This document shows positions 31,540 through 39,520 of a stretch of DNA of 64,000 nt, piece by piece. A program made the position numbers and the translations under genes. Under the pieces are notes generated by a model. The model was given only the letters and a program-made list of their open reading frames with translations. It made no database searches and was not told the origin of the DNA. The DNA is taken from NCBI RefSeq assembly GCF_014204515.1, contig NZ_JACHLI010000004.1, positions 248,001-312,000 on the forward strand, read 5' to 3'. Numbering within the stretch: the first letter of the stretch is position 1; each line of letters begins with the position of its first letter. The stretch is from Pseudomonas nitroreducens (GTDB taxonomy: Bacteria; Pseudomonadota; Gammaproteobacteria; Pseudomonadales; Pseudomonadaceae).

Positions 31540-33822
31540 ATGATCGCTTTGCGTTGGCATCTGCCCCTGCTGCTCAGCCTGGCCATCGCCAGTGCCCCGG
31601 CCTGGTCGGCCGGCGGCAATGAAACCCTGTTCAACTTCGTCAAGCCGATGGCCGTGGTCAGCGTCACCACGCAGAACGCCGACCTGCCCAGCTCCACCGC
31701 CGAGGCCACGCCCGAGGGCGAGATCCTGCGCCGGGTGAACTTCAACCCGGCACCACAGCCGACCCTGCGCCTGGCGCCGTCCAGCGGCAGCTGGGACTGG
31801 TCCCAGGCCGACAGCGTCAGCCTGCGCATCCAGAACGCCATGGACTGGGCCATCACCCTGGAAGTGGAGATCGAAGGCGTCGCCGGCGCCCCCGGCCTGC
31901 GCGCGAGCATCGCCTTGCCGCCGGGGCCGGCGCAGACCCTGGTGATCCCGCTGCACGCCATCGCCCCGGAAGACTTCGGCATGCGCGCCGGCGTGCCCAT
32001 GCCCGTCACCCAGGACGGCCAGCGCCTGCTGCTGGCCAGCAAGGTCACCGGTGAGCTGAACCGCAGCCAGGTCGGCGCGGTGAAGCTGTTTCTCACCTCG
32101 CCCAAGGCGGCGCAGGACATCCTCGTCGGCCGCTTCGGCACCCGCGCCGGCAACGACGAATACCACAAGGCCTACACCGGCATCGTCGACGCTTTTGGCC
32201 AGTCCACCCGCAGCGACTGGCCGGAGAAGGTGAAGAGTCCCGAGCAGTTGGCCAACGCCTGGAAAGCCGAAGGCGAGCAACTGAAGAAGTGGCAGCCGGC
32301 GCCCGGCCGCGATGCCTTCGGTGGTCTGCTCGACGGCCCGGCCTTCGAGGGCACCGGTTTCTTCCGCACCGAAAAGCGCAACGGTCGCTGGTGGCTGGTG
32401 ACGCCCGAAGGGCATTCGTTCTGGTCCATGGGCGTCAACGCGGTGAACGCCGACAGCAGCCAGACCTACGTGGAAGGCCGCGAATACATGTTCGCCAGCC
32501 TGCCCAAGGAGGACGAGCCGCTGGCCGCCTTCTACGGTCAGCGCGACGACCGCAGCGGCGTTGGCGCCCAGCAGGGCCGCGCGTTCGGTAATGGCCGCTG
32601 GTTCGACTTCTACGCCGCCAACCGCTTCCGCGCCGACGGTGGCCTGACCGCCGATGCTGCCGCAGCCGCCTGGCGCGAGCGTACCGTGCAGCGCCTGGGC
32701 TCCTGGGGCTTCAATACCCTGGGCGACTGGAGCGATCCGGCCTTCGCCGACGATCCGCGCCTGCCCTACAGCGTGCCGCTGTCCATCAGCGGCGACTATG
32801 CCACCGTCAGCACCGGCTACGACTGGTGGGGCGCCATGCCCGATCCGTTCGACCCGCGTTTCGCCATGGCCGCCGAGCGCGCCATCGCCATCGCTGCCCG
32901 CGATCACCGCGAGGATGCCTGGCTGCTGGGTTACTACGCCGACAACGAGCTGGCCTGGGCCGGCCGCAGCGACGATGCCCAGGGGCATTACGCGCTGGCC
33001 TTCGGTGCGCTGAAACTGTCCACCGACAGCCCGGCCAAGCGCGCCTTCATCAAGCAGCTCAAGGACAAGTACCAGGAGCACGAGCACCTGGCCGAAGCCT
33101 GGGGCGTGCAGCTGGGCGCCTGGGAAGACCTCGACGCGCCGGGCTACCAGGCGCCGGTCCCGAGCGAGGCGCACCCGGCCATCGCCGAGGACTACAGCGC
33201 CTTCCTGCGGCTGTACGCCGACCAGTACTTCAAGACGCTGAAGGACTCGCTGAAATGGCACGCGCCGAACCACCTGCTGCTCGGCCCGCGCTTCGCCGTC
33301 AGCACGCCCGAGGCCCTGGCCTCCTGTGCGCAGTACTGCGACATCCTCAGCTTCAACCTCTATGTACCGCTGCCCGAGCAGGGCTTCGACGCCAACTACG
33401 TGAAGAGCCTGGACAAGCCGGTGCTGATCACCGAGTTCCACTTCGGCTCCCGTGATCGCGGGCCGTTCTGGGGCGGCGTCGCCGAGGTCTACAACGAGCA
33501 GCAGCGCGGCGAGGCCTACCAGCGCTTCCTCAGCGAAGCGGCGAAGGCGCCGAATATCGTCGGCGCGCACTGGTTCCAGTACCTCGACCAACCGGTGACC
33601 GGCCGCCTGCTCGACGGCGAGAACGGCCATATCGGCCTGGTCGGCATCACCGACCTGCCGTTCACCGGCTTTGTCGATGCCGTGCGCAAGGCCAACCAGC
33701 AGACGCTCAAGGGCATCGACGAACTGGCCCGTGCCGCTGCCAAGGCGGCGCCTGAGCCGGCGCCGACACCGGCTCCGGCCGAAGACGACAGCGCTGACGA
33801 GGAACAACCGTCGCAGCAATGA
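31540..33822 (+). CDS. Secreted agarase-like glycoside hydrolase (clan GH-A fold)
   Basis: A 760-aa protein with a signal peptide (cleavage near SAPAWSA, about residue 23), an N-terminal beta-sandwich, carbohydrate-binding-like region (about 30-200) and a TIM-barrel domain. The acid/base candidate is Glu470 in GYYADNELAW and the nucleophile candidate is Glu632 in VLITEFHFG, the spacing expected for clan GH-A beta-glycosidases (beta-agarase/GH42/GH50-like). GPFWGG and WFQYLDQPVTGR complete the barrel. It ends in a Pro/Ala/acidic tail (about 725-760). The substrate is unknown and could be an exopolysaccharide rather than agar. Confidence 0.8.
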   Translation: MIALRWHLPLLLSLAIASAPAWSAGGNETLFNFVKPMAVVSVTTQNADLPSSTAEATPEGEILRRVNFNPAPQPTLRLAPSSGSWDWSQADSVSLRIQNAMDWAITLEVEIEGVAGAPGLRASIALPPGPAQTLVIPLHAIAPEDFGMRAGVPMPVTQDGQRLLLASKVTGELNRSQVGAVKLFLTSPKAAQDILVGRFGTRAGNDEYHKAYTGIVDAFGQSTRSDWPEKVKSPEQLANAWKAEGEQLKKWQPAPGRDAFGGLLDGPAFEGTGFFRTEKRNGRWWLVTPEGHSFWSMGVNAVNADSSQTYVEGREYMFASLPKEDEPLAAFYGQRDDRSGVGAQQGRAFGNGRWFDFYAANRFRADGGLTADAAAAAWRERTVQRLGSWGFNTLGDWSDPAFADDPRLPYSVPLSISGDYATVSTGYDWWGAMPDPFDPRFAMAAERAIAIAARDHREDAWLLGYYADNELAWAGRSDDAQGHYALAFGALKLSTDSPAKRAFIKQLKDKYQEHEHLAEAWGVQLGAWEDLDAPGYQAPVPSEAHPAIAEDYSAFLRLYADQYFKTLKDSLKWHAPNHLLLGPRFAVSTPEALASCAQYCDILSFNLYVPLPEQGFDANYVKSLDKPVLITEFHFGSRDRGPFWGGVAEVYNEQQRGEAYQRFLSEAAKAPNIVGAHWFQYLDQPVTGRLLDGENGHIGLVGITDLPFTGFVDAVRKANQQTLKGIDELARAAAKAAPEPAPTPAPAEDDSADEEQPSQQ

Positions 33823-33925
33823 TCCGTCATTCCCGCGGCAGCACCCTGCCTTCGGCAGGGTTCCCAGGGGCGAAGCGCGCTGGAACAATGGCGCCCTTCG
33901 CCCCTGTGCATGTCCGGAGCTTGAA

Positions 33926-35071
33926 ATGACCCTGAACGGCCACTGTGATCCGCGCTTCACCCCCGTTGCCGATGCCTTCAGCGCGCTGTTCGAGGACCCG
34001 CAGGAGCGCGGCGCGGCACTCTGCATCCAGGTCGGCGGCGAGACCCTGGTCGACCTCTGGGCCGGCAGCGCGGGCAAGGAGCCGGGCCAGGACTGGCAGG
34101 CCGACACGCTACTCAACCTGTTCTCCTGCACCAAGACCTTCGCCGCCGTTGCCGCGCTGCAACTGGTGGGGGAGGGCAAGCTGGAGCTGGACGCCCCGGT
34201 GGCGCGCTACTGGCCGGAGTTCGGCCAGAACGGCAAGCAGGACATCAGCGTGCGCCAGCTGCTGTGCCATCGCGCCGGACTGCCGGCGATCCATGAGCCG
34301 CTGGCGCCCGAGGCGCTGTATGACTGGAACGCCATGACCGCCGCACTGGCCGCCGAAACGCCCTGGTGGACGCCCGGTGCCGAACACGGTTATGCGCCCA
34401 TCACCTACGGCTGGCTGATCGGCGAAGTGATCCGCCGGGTCGACGGTCGCGAGCCCGGCGCCGCCATCATCGAGCGCACGGCGAAACCCCTGGGGCTGGA
34501 TTTCCATATCGGCCTCGCCGACAGCGAGTTCCACCGCGTGGCGCACATCGCCCGTGGTAAGGGCAATCTGGGTGATGCCGCCGCGCAACGCCTGCTGCGC
34601 ACCATGATGACCGACGCCGCAGCGCTCTCCACCCGCGCCTTCACCAACCCGCCCTCGGTGCTCACCAGCACCAACAAGCCGGAGTGGCGGCGCATGTCGC
34701 AGCCGGCGGCCAACGGCCACGGCAATGCGCGCTCGCTGGCCGGTTTCTACAGCGGCCTGCTGCAGGGCAAGTTGCTGGACGAAGCGCTGCTGGCCGAACT
34801 GACCCGCGAGCACGCCCTGGGCGACGACCGCACCCTGCTGACCAGCACCCGCTTCGGCCTGGGCACCATGCTCGACCAGCCGCAAGTGGCCAACGCCACC
34901 TACGGCCTCGGCCCGCGGGCCTTCGGCCATCCGGGCGCCGGTGGCTCCATCGGCTTCGCCGACCCCGAACGCGAGCTGGCCTTCGGCTTCGTCGTCAACA
35001 CCCTCGGCCCCTACGTGCTGATGGACCCCCGCGCCCAGCGCCTGGCACGCCTCGCCGGCGACTGCCTGTAA
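33926..35071 (+). CDS. Serine beta-lactamase-like hydrolase (EstB-type esterase)
   Basis: A 381-aa cytoplasmic-looking protein of the class C beta-lactamase/family VIII carboxylesterase group. The catalytic SxxK is Ser67-Cys-Thr-Lys70 (FSCTKTF). A tyrosine in HGYAPITYGWL (156 or 161) fits the second motif and FGHPGAGGS replaces the KTG box. No signal peptide. The ATG at 33926 follows GGAG. The 103-base gap to the hydrolase upstream allows a separate promoter. True beta-lactamase activity is unlikely. Confidence 0.87.
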   Translation: MTLNGHCDPRFTPVADAFSALFEDPQERGAALCIQVGGETLVDLWAGSAGKEPGQDWQADTLLNLFSCTKTFAAVAALQLVGEGKLELDAPVARYWPEFGQNGKQDISVRQLLCHRAGLPAIHEPLAPEALYDWNAMTAALAAETPWWTPGAEHGYAPITYGWLIGEVIRRVDGREPGAAIIERTAKPLGLDFHIGLADSEFHRVAHIARGKGNLGDAAAQRLLRTMMTDAAALSTRAFTNPPSVLTSTNKPEWRRMSQPAANGHGNARSLAGFYSGLLQGKLLDEALLAELTREHALGDDRTLLTSTRFGLGTMLDQPQVANATYGLGPRAFGHPGAGGSIGFADPERELAFGFVVNTLGPYVLMDPRAQRLARLAGDCL

Positions 35072-35076
35072 CGACG

Positions 35077-35100
35077 AGCGGGAGGAACCTTCCTCCCGCT
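35077..35100 (+). terminator. Terminator of the esterase gene
   Basis: AGCGGGAGGA / TCCTCCCGCT hairpin five bases after the stop, followed by GCGTCTTCTT. The remaining 216 bases to the next gene are lower in GC around 35185-35250 and probably contain its promoter. Confidence 0.75.
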
Positions 35101-35316
35101 GCGTCTTCTTAAGCTCGTCCGCTTTTGCCGTCGCCAACGATGCGACGGCGTTCCGCTTCATTCGCCGAGAGGCGCCGCTCGTCAGTTAGAGATTAAAATC
35201 TCGTTCCAACTGAGTAAGTTATGTACAACTCTTAAGCTGATTGCTGAAGTCGGGGTGCGGCTGACACTCTGTCGCACCCGGCCTCCCGTCATGTTCCGCC
35301 TTATGGAAGCGCTCCC

Positions 35317-36123
35317 ATGAACCTGCTGTTCTCGAACTCGCTGAAACTCTCCACCCTGGCCCTGTGCGTCGGTCTTTCCGCCTGCAGCCAGTTCCAGTCC
35401 GCGGACTCGGCGCAGGCTGCGCCGGACACCGCTGCCGCTGCCAAGCCTGCGGCCGGCGCCAGCCACTGGTGGTGGCCCTTCGGTGGCGATGAGGAAGTGA
35501 CCGCTGCCGCGCCCGCGCCGCAGAAGAAAGCGGTGGAAGCGCCCAAGGTCGCCGATGCCGGCAGCAAGCAACCCGGTGGCCACTGGTGGTGGCCGTTCGG
35601 GGTGAGCGAGAGCCAACCGGGCGCCGACAAGGCGGCCAAGCCGCAGGACGTGAAGGTCACCAAGGAGTGGCTGGACCAGCACGAGAAGTCCCTGCGTGCA
35701 GCGGTGGCCGGTAGCAAATTTACCGTCGAGCGCCGCGACAACGCGCTGGTGCTGATCGCCCCGGTGGAAGGTTCCTTCAACCCCAAGCGTCCTGAACTGC
35801 TGCTGCCGGTGACCCTGGCGCCGCTGGGCAACGTGGCGAAGATGCTGCAGAACGACCCGGAAAGCGGCGTGCTGGTGCTCGGCCACAGCGACAGCTCCGG
35901 CGACAAGGTGACCAACGACAAGGTCAGCCTGCAGCGTGCCCAGGCGGTATCCTCGATCTTCCGTCTCAGCGGCCTGGGCGCCGACCGCCTGCGCCTGAAG
36001 GGCGTCGGTTCCAGCCTGCCGCGCGCCGACAACGCCAGCGTCGAAGGCCGCGCGCTGAACCGCCGCGTCGAAGTCCTGGTGACCCAGCGCACCAGCCTGC
36101 TGGCCCTTGCCCAGGCCAACTGA
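35317..36123 (+). CDS. OmpA-family lipoprotein with duplicated WWWPFG motif
   Basis: A 268-aa outer membrane lipoprotein with lipobox LSAC (Cys23). The N-terminal third is Ala/Pro-rich and holds two copies of HWWWPFG (HWWWPFGGDEE and HWWWPFGVSES) about 39 residues apart. The C-terminal OmpA domain contains LVLGHSDSSGDKVTN and NRRVEVLV. The tryptophan-rich repeats are unusual and may contact membrane or a partner. Same type and position as PA1048 of PAO1. Probably monocistronic. Confidence 0.9.
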   Translation: MNLLFSNSLKLSTLALCVGLSACSQFQSADSAQAAPDTAAAAKPAAGASHWWWPFGGDEEVTAAAPAPQKKAVEAPKVADAGSKQPGGHWWWPFGVSESQPGADKAAKPQDVKVTKEWLDQHEKSLRAAVAGSKFTVERRDNALVLIAPVEGSFNPKRPELLLPVTLAPLGNVAKMLQNDPESGVLVLGHSDSSGDKVTNDKVSLQRAQAVSSIFRLSGLGADRLRLKGVGSSLPRADNASVEGRALNRRVEVLVTQRTSLLALAQAN

Positions 36124-36228
36124 TCGTCGCGCAAGGCGTCATTCCGCCCGGAATGACGCTTGTCGTGGATCAAGCGCGAAGGCGCAACTCTGGATAAGCT
36201 TAACGACTTCTTCTGCAGGAGATTTCCG

Positions 36229-36876
36229 ATGGCCCAGACCCTGGCCGATATGCGCCGCGAATACACCCGTGATGGACTGACCGAGGCTCAGGCCCCCGCC
36301 GAACCGTTCAGCCTGTTCAGCCAGTGGTTCGAGGACGCGGTGAAGACCGAGCAACTGCCGGTCGAGCCCAACGCGATGATGCTCGCCACCGCCGACGCCG
36401 ACGGCCAGCCGCACTGCCGGGTGCTCCTGCTCAAGGGCCTGGACGAGCGCGGTTTTACCTTCTTCAGCAACTACGAAAGCGCCAAGGGCCAGCAACTGAC
36501 GGAAAACCCGCGCGCGGCCATGACCTTCTTCTGGCCGGCGCTGGAGCGTCAGGTGCGCATCGAGGGGCGGGTGGAGAAGGTCTCCGCGGAGGAGTCCGCC
36601 GCCTACTACCGAGTGCGTCCGCTGGGAAGTCGCCTGGGTGCCTGGGCATCGCCGCAGAGCCGGGTGATCGACGGGCGTGGCGAACTGGAACAACTGCTGG
36701 CCGAGACCGAACAACGCTTTGCCGACGAGGCGCCAAGCTGCCCGGACTTCTGGGGCGGCTTCCGCCTGCTGCCCAGTCGCATCGAATTCTGGCAGGGCCG
36801 CCCGAGCCGCCTGCACGACCGCCTGAATTTCCGCAACGAAAATGGCACCTGGGTGCGCGAGCGGCTGGCTCCCTGA
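36229..36876 (+). CDS. pdxH: Pyridoxamine/pyridoxine 5'-phosphate oxidase
   Basis: FMN enzyme that makes pyridoxal 5'-phosphate. At 215 aa it is full length. The start MAQTLADMRREYTRDGLTE, CRVLLLKGLDERGFTFFSNYESAKG (FMN-binding) and RPSRLHDRLNFR with VRERLAP at the C-terminus are diagnostic. The ATG at 36229 has GCAGGAG upstream; the longer frame to 36160 is not used. Confidence 0.97.
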   Translation: MAQTLADMRREYTRDGLTEAQAPAEPFSLFSQWFEDAVKTEQLPVEPNAMMLATADADGQPHCRVLLLKGLDERGFTFFSNYESAKGQQLTENPRAAMTFFWPALERQVRIEGRVEKVSAEESAAYYRVRPLGSRLGAWASPQSRVIDGRGELEQLLAETEQRFADEAPSCPDFWGGFRLLPSRIEFWQGRPSRLHDRLNFRNENGTWVRERLAP

Positions 36877-37243
36877 GAAAAATGCCACCCGATGCTCCGA
36901 AGGCGGCCCATTCGTAGGAGCAACTGCCTCTGCTTCGGAAATCTGTGCCTGAGTTTCCCTCTCCCTAACCCTCTCCCTGAAGGGAGAGGGGACCGTTCGG
37001 TGCAGGTTGAAACGATGGCGTCAGCCGGCACAGACAGCTCCCTCTCCTTTCGGAGCGAGGCGCACAGCCAGGGCGGGGGAGAGGGAGCGCCCTGGCATGG
37101 TATTCAGGTAGGAGCGGACTCCGTCCGCGATCGGCCCGGCGCGGCTGGGAAGCATCGCGGACGGAGTCCGCTCCTACGTACGCCGACAAATCCGTGCTGC
37201 GGTGTAGGATGCCCTCCATCCTCCCGCATAACGGACCTGCCCC
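36877..37243. other. Repeat-rich intergenic region between pdxH and glycerate kinase
   Basis: No gene is supported in these 367 bases. They hold a fragment beginning CGTAGGAGCAACTGCC (near 36914), a CTCTCCCT-type palindrome (36959-36991), related GAGAGGGAGC stretches, and a complete extragenic palindrome at 37108-37177. Regions of this kind are dispersed repeats in Pseudomonas. Confidence 0.75.
37108..37177. repeat. REP-type palindrome, GTAGGAGCGGA family
   Basis: A perfect 24-bp inverted repeat beginning GTAGGAGCGGACTCCGTCC, with a 22-base spacer. It is the reference copy for the family also seen at 48863, 58646, 63799 and 63978. Inner half-arms (GCGGACTCCGTCCGC) are themselves near-palindromic. 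Confidence 0.9.
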
Positions 37244-38383
37244 ATGAAAGTCGTCATCGCTCCCGACTCCTTCAAGGAAAGCCTCTCCGCCCCCGAGGTC
37301 GCCGAGGCCATTGCCCGTGGCTGGCTGCGCGCGCGGCCAGGTGACGAAACGCTGCTGCGGCCCATGGCTGACGGTGGCGAGGGCACCGTGGACGCAGTGC
37401 TGGCCGCGCGCCCAGGCGAGCGCCGCGAGCTGGATGTCTGCGGCCCGCTGGAGCAACCGGTAAAAGCCCACTGGGGCTGGCTCGAGGATGCCACCGCGGT
37501 GATCGAGATGGCCGCCGCCAGCGGCCTGCACTGGGTGCCAGAGGGCCAGCGCGACGCCACCCGCACCACCAGCCGCGGCACCGGCGAGCTGATTCGCGAA
37601 GCGCTGGACGCCGGGGCGAAGAAGATCATCATCGGCCTGGGCGGCAGCGCCACCAACGACGGCGGCCTGGGGCTGCTGCAGGCGCTGGGTGTGAGCTTTC
37701 TCGACGACCAGGACAACCAGCTGGGCGCTGGTGGCGCGCAACTCGCCCAGCTTGCGCGCATCGACCTGGCGAACCTCGATCCGCGCCTGGCCGACGTCGA
37801 GGTGGAAGTCGCCGCCGACGTCAACAACCCTCTTTGCGGCCCTCATGGCGCTTCGGCGGTGTTCGGTCCGCAGAAGGGCGCGAACCCGGCACAGGTGCAG
37901 CAACTGGACGCTGCGCTCAAGCGTTTCGCCGAGGTCGCGGCGCTGGCCCTGGGGCAGGACCACAGCCTGTTCCCCGGTGTCGGTGCGGCCGGTGGCCTGG
38001 GCTTCGCCTGCCGGGCCTTCCTCAAGGCGCGCTTCCGTCCGGGTATCGAGCTGATCGCCGAGCTGTCGGAGCTGGAGGCGGCACTGTCCGGCGCGTCGCT
38101 GGTGATTACCGGCGAAGGGCGGCTGGACGGCCAGAGCCTGCACGGCAAGACGCCGGTGGGCGTTGCTCACGTCGCCCGCCGCGCTGGCGTGCCGGTGATT
38201 GCGCTGGCAGGCAGTGTCGGTGAAGGGCTGGCGGAATTGCGTGACGTGGGAATCGAGGCGGCATTCAGCCTGGCACCTGGGCCCATCACCCTGGCCGATG
38301 CCTGCGCACGGGCGGCGCAGGAACTGGAAAACCGCGCCGAGGCTCTGGCGCGCTTGTGGTCGCTGGCTCAGGCCGCGCGGTAG
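37244..38383 (+). CDS. glxK: Glycerate kinase
   Basis: Phosphorylates glycerate in the glyoxylate/glycerate pathway. A 379-aa GarK-family protein: MKVVIAPDSFKESLSA, MADGGEGTVDA, GLGGSATNDGGLG and VITGEGRLDGQSLHGKTPVGVA are the class signatures. Start ATG 37244. Its 3' end overlaps the convergent small gene by 16 bases. The symbol could equally be garK; 2-phosphoglycerate is the usual product for this family. Confidence 0.93.
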   Translation: MKVVIAPDSFKESLSAPEVAEAIARGWLRARPGDETLLRPMADGGEGTVDAVLAARPGERRELDVCGPLEQPVKAHWGWLEDATAVIEMAAASGLHWVPEGQRDATRTTSRGTGELIREALDAGAKKIIIGLGGSATNDGGLGLLQALGVSFLDDQDNQLGAGGAQLAQLARIDLANLDPRLADVEVEVAADVNNPLCGPHGASAVFGPQKGANPAQVQQLDAALKRFAEVAALALGQDHSLFPGVGAAGGLGFACRAFLKARFRPGIELIAELSELEAALSGASLVITGEGRLDGQSLHGKTPVGVAHVARRAGVPVIALAGSVGEGLAELRDVGIEAAFSLAPGPITLADACARAAQELENRAEALARLWSLAQAAR

Positions 38384-38604
38384 TCGTCGGCGGCGCGCTG
38401 CAGCCAGTCGGGCAGGTCGCGGCGCTTCACCTTCTGGCGCTTGGCCTCGGCCAGGCGTTCGAGCAGGTAGCTGCGTTTGTGCGGATCATCGCCCGCCAGC
38501 GACAGCGCCAGGTCGCGATCCATCCAGCGACGGATGCGCCAGTAGATCCACCAATGGAAGTACAGGCCGGCGGCGGTGGTGACGACGATGATGAAATAGT
38601 CCAT
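38368..38604 (-). CDS. Small single-helix membrane protein
   Basis: A 78-aa protein with one N-terminal helix (MDYFIIVVTTAAGLYFHWWIYWRI, rich in aromatics) and a basic/charged C-terminal domain (KRSYLLERLAEAKRQKVKRRDLPDWLQRAADDYR). No export motif. It matches a conserved gene of the same position in related Pseudomonas. Function unknown. Convergent and overlapping with glycerate kinase. Confidence 0.78.
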   Translation of the reverse strand: MDYFIIVVTTAAGLYFHWWIYWRIRRWMDRDLALSLAGDDPHKRSYLLERLAEAKRQKVKRRDLPDWLQRAADDYRAA

Positions 38605-38797
38605 GGCGGCGCTCCTTCTGCGGCGAGCAGACTAACCGATGCGGATGCACGGAATACTGCGCTGCGGCAGGCGTTTTCAGCGGTTTTGGCGCAAACTGTA
38701 TGGAAGCTGAACTGATTCATCGTTGTTGCAGTGCCTGGCGTGACAGTCGGGCTGCCGGCGGAGTCTAATAGTTGTCGCCCTACTCGGAGGTTCCCTG

Positions 38798-39262
38798 ATG
38801 CGTAAAACTGCCCTGATCGCCCTCACTTTCGCTGCCGTGGCCATGACCCTCGGCGGCTGCCAGTCCAGTCTGACCGGCGATACCTATACCCGTGAAGAAG
38901 CACGTACCGTACAGAACGTACGCATGGGCACCATCCAGGCGCTGCGTCCCGTGAAGATCGAAGGCACCAAGACCCCGATCGGCTCCGTGGCCGGCGCTGC
39001 GGTCGGCGGTATCGGTGGCAGCGCCATCGGTGGCGGCCGTGGCAGCTATGTCACCGCCATCATCGGCGCCGTGGCTGGTGGCCTGCTCGGTGCAGCCACC
39101 GAAGAAGGTCTGACCCGTACCCAGGGCGTGGAGATCACCGTCCGCGAAGACGACGGCAGCACCCGTGCCTACGTCCAGCAGGTCGATGAAGGCGCTGTGT
39201 TCCGCGTGGGCGAGCGCGTGCGCATCCTCACCGTCAACGGTACCAGCCGCGTCAGTCACTGA
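38798..39262 (+). CDS. slyB: SlyB-family outer membrane lipoprotein (paralogue 1)
   Basis: A 154-aa lipoprotein (lipobox LGGC, Cys21) with the 17-kDa antigen/SlyB fold: GDTYTREEARTVQNVRMGTI, a glycine-zipper (GAAVGGIGGSAIGGGRG...GAVAGGLLGAA), then TRTQGVEITVREDDGS and a C-terminal beta domain. E. coli SlyB forms outer-membrane protein-protecting assemblies under stress and is PhoP-controlled. The paralogue is at 52155. Ends in a strong hairpin terminator. PA1053-like. Confidence 0.92.
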   Translation: MRKTALIALTFAAVAMTLGGCQSSLTGDTYTREEARTVQNVRMGTIQALRPVKIEGTKTPIGSVAGAAVGGIGGSAIGGGRGSYVTAIIGAVAGGLLGAATEEGLTRTQGVEITVREDDGSTRAYVQQVDEGAVFRVGERVRILTVNGTSRVSH

Positions 39263-39302
39263 TCGGCATTGGGCTGCCCGCTTGCGGCAGCCAGGTAAAT
39301 CC

Positions 39303-39335
39303 AGCGCGCGACAGTCGTTTCGACTGTCGCGCGCT
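39303..39335. terminator. Hairpin terminator after slyB
   Basis: AGCGCGCGACAGTCG and its exact complement with a TTT loop (15-bp perfect stem), 40 bases after the slyB stop; a T-rich run is lacking. The other 185 bases to mrpA are AT-richer near 39395-39440 and probably contain the antiporter promoter. Confidence 0.78.
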
Positions 39336-39520
39336 ATCGTTTGGGGGATCGGAAAAACAGGACGTGGCTCAAGGCGGGCGCGGCTCAGGGCTGTATTTTC
39401 GTAATACTTCATCCATGACGTGTAATCGATAGATATGGATAATCGACGCCTTTGCAAGCCGGCCGCCTGTGCGCGGGGTTGCCTGTGTGAACGCCGTCCG
39501 GCGGTGAAAAGGAGTGGCTC

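Noticed and set aside
31393..34179. Open frame of about 930 codons opposite the glycoside hydrolase
   Set aside because: Shadow frame; no start with a ribosome site and no conserved motif.
33926..35071. Antibiotic-resistance beta-lactamase
   Set aside because: No signal peptide and no KTG box; motifs fit the EstB-type esterase group.
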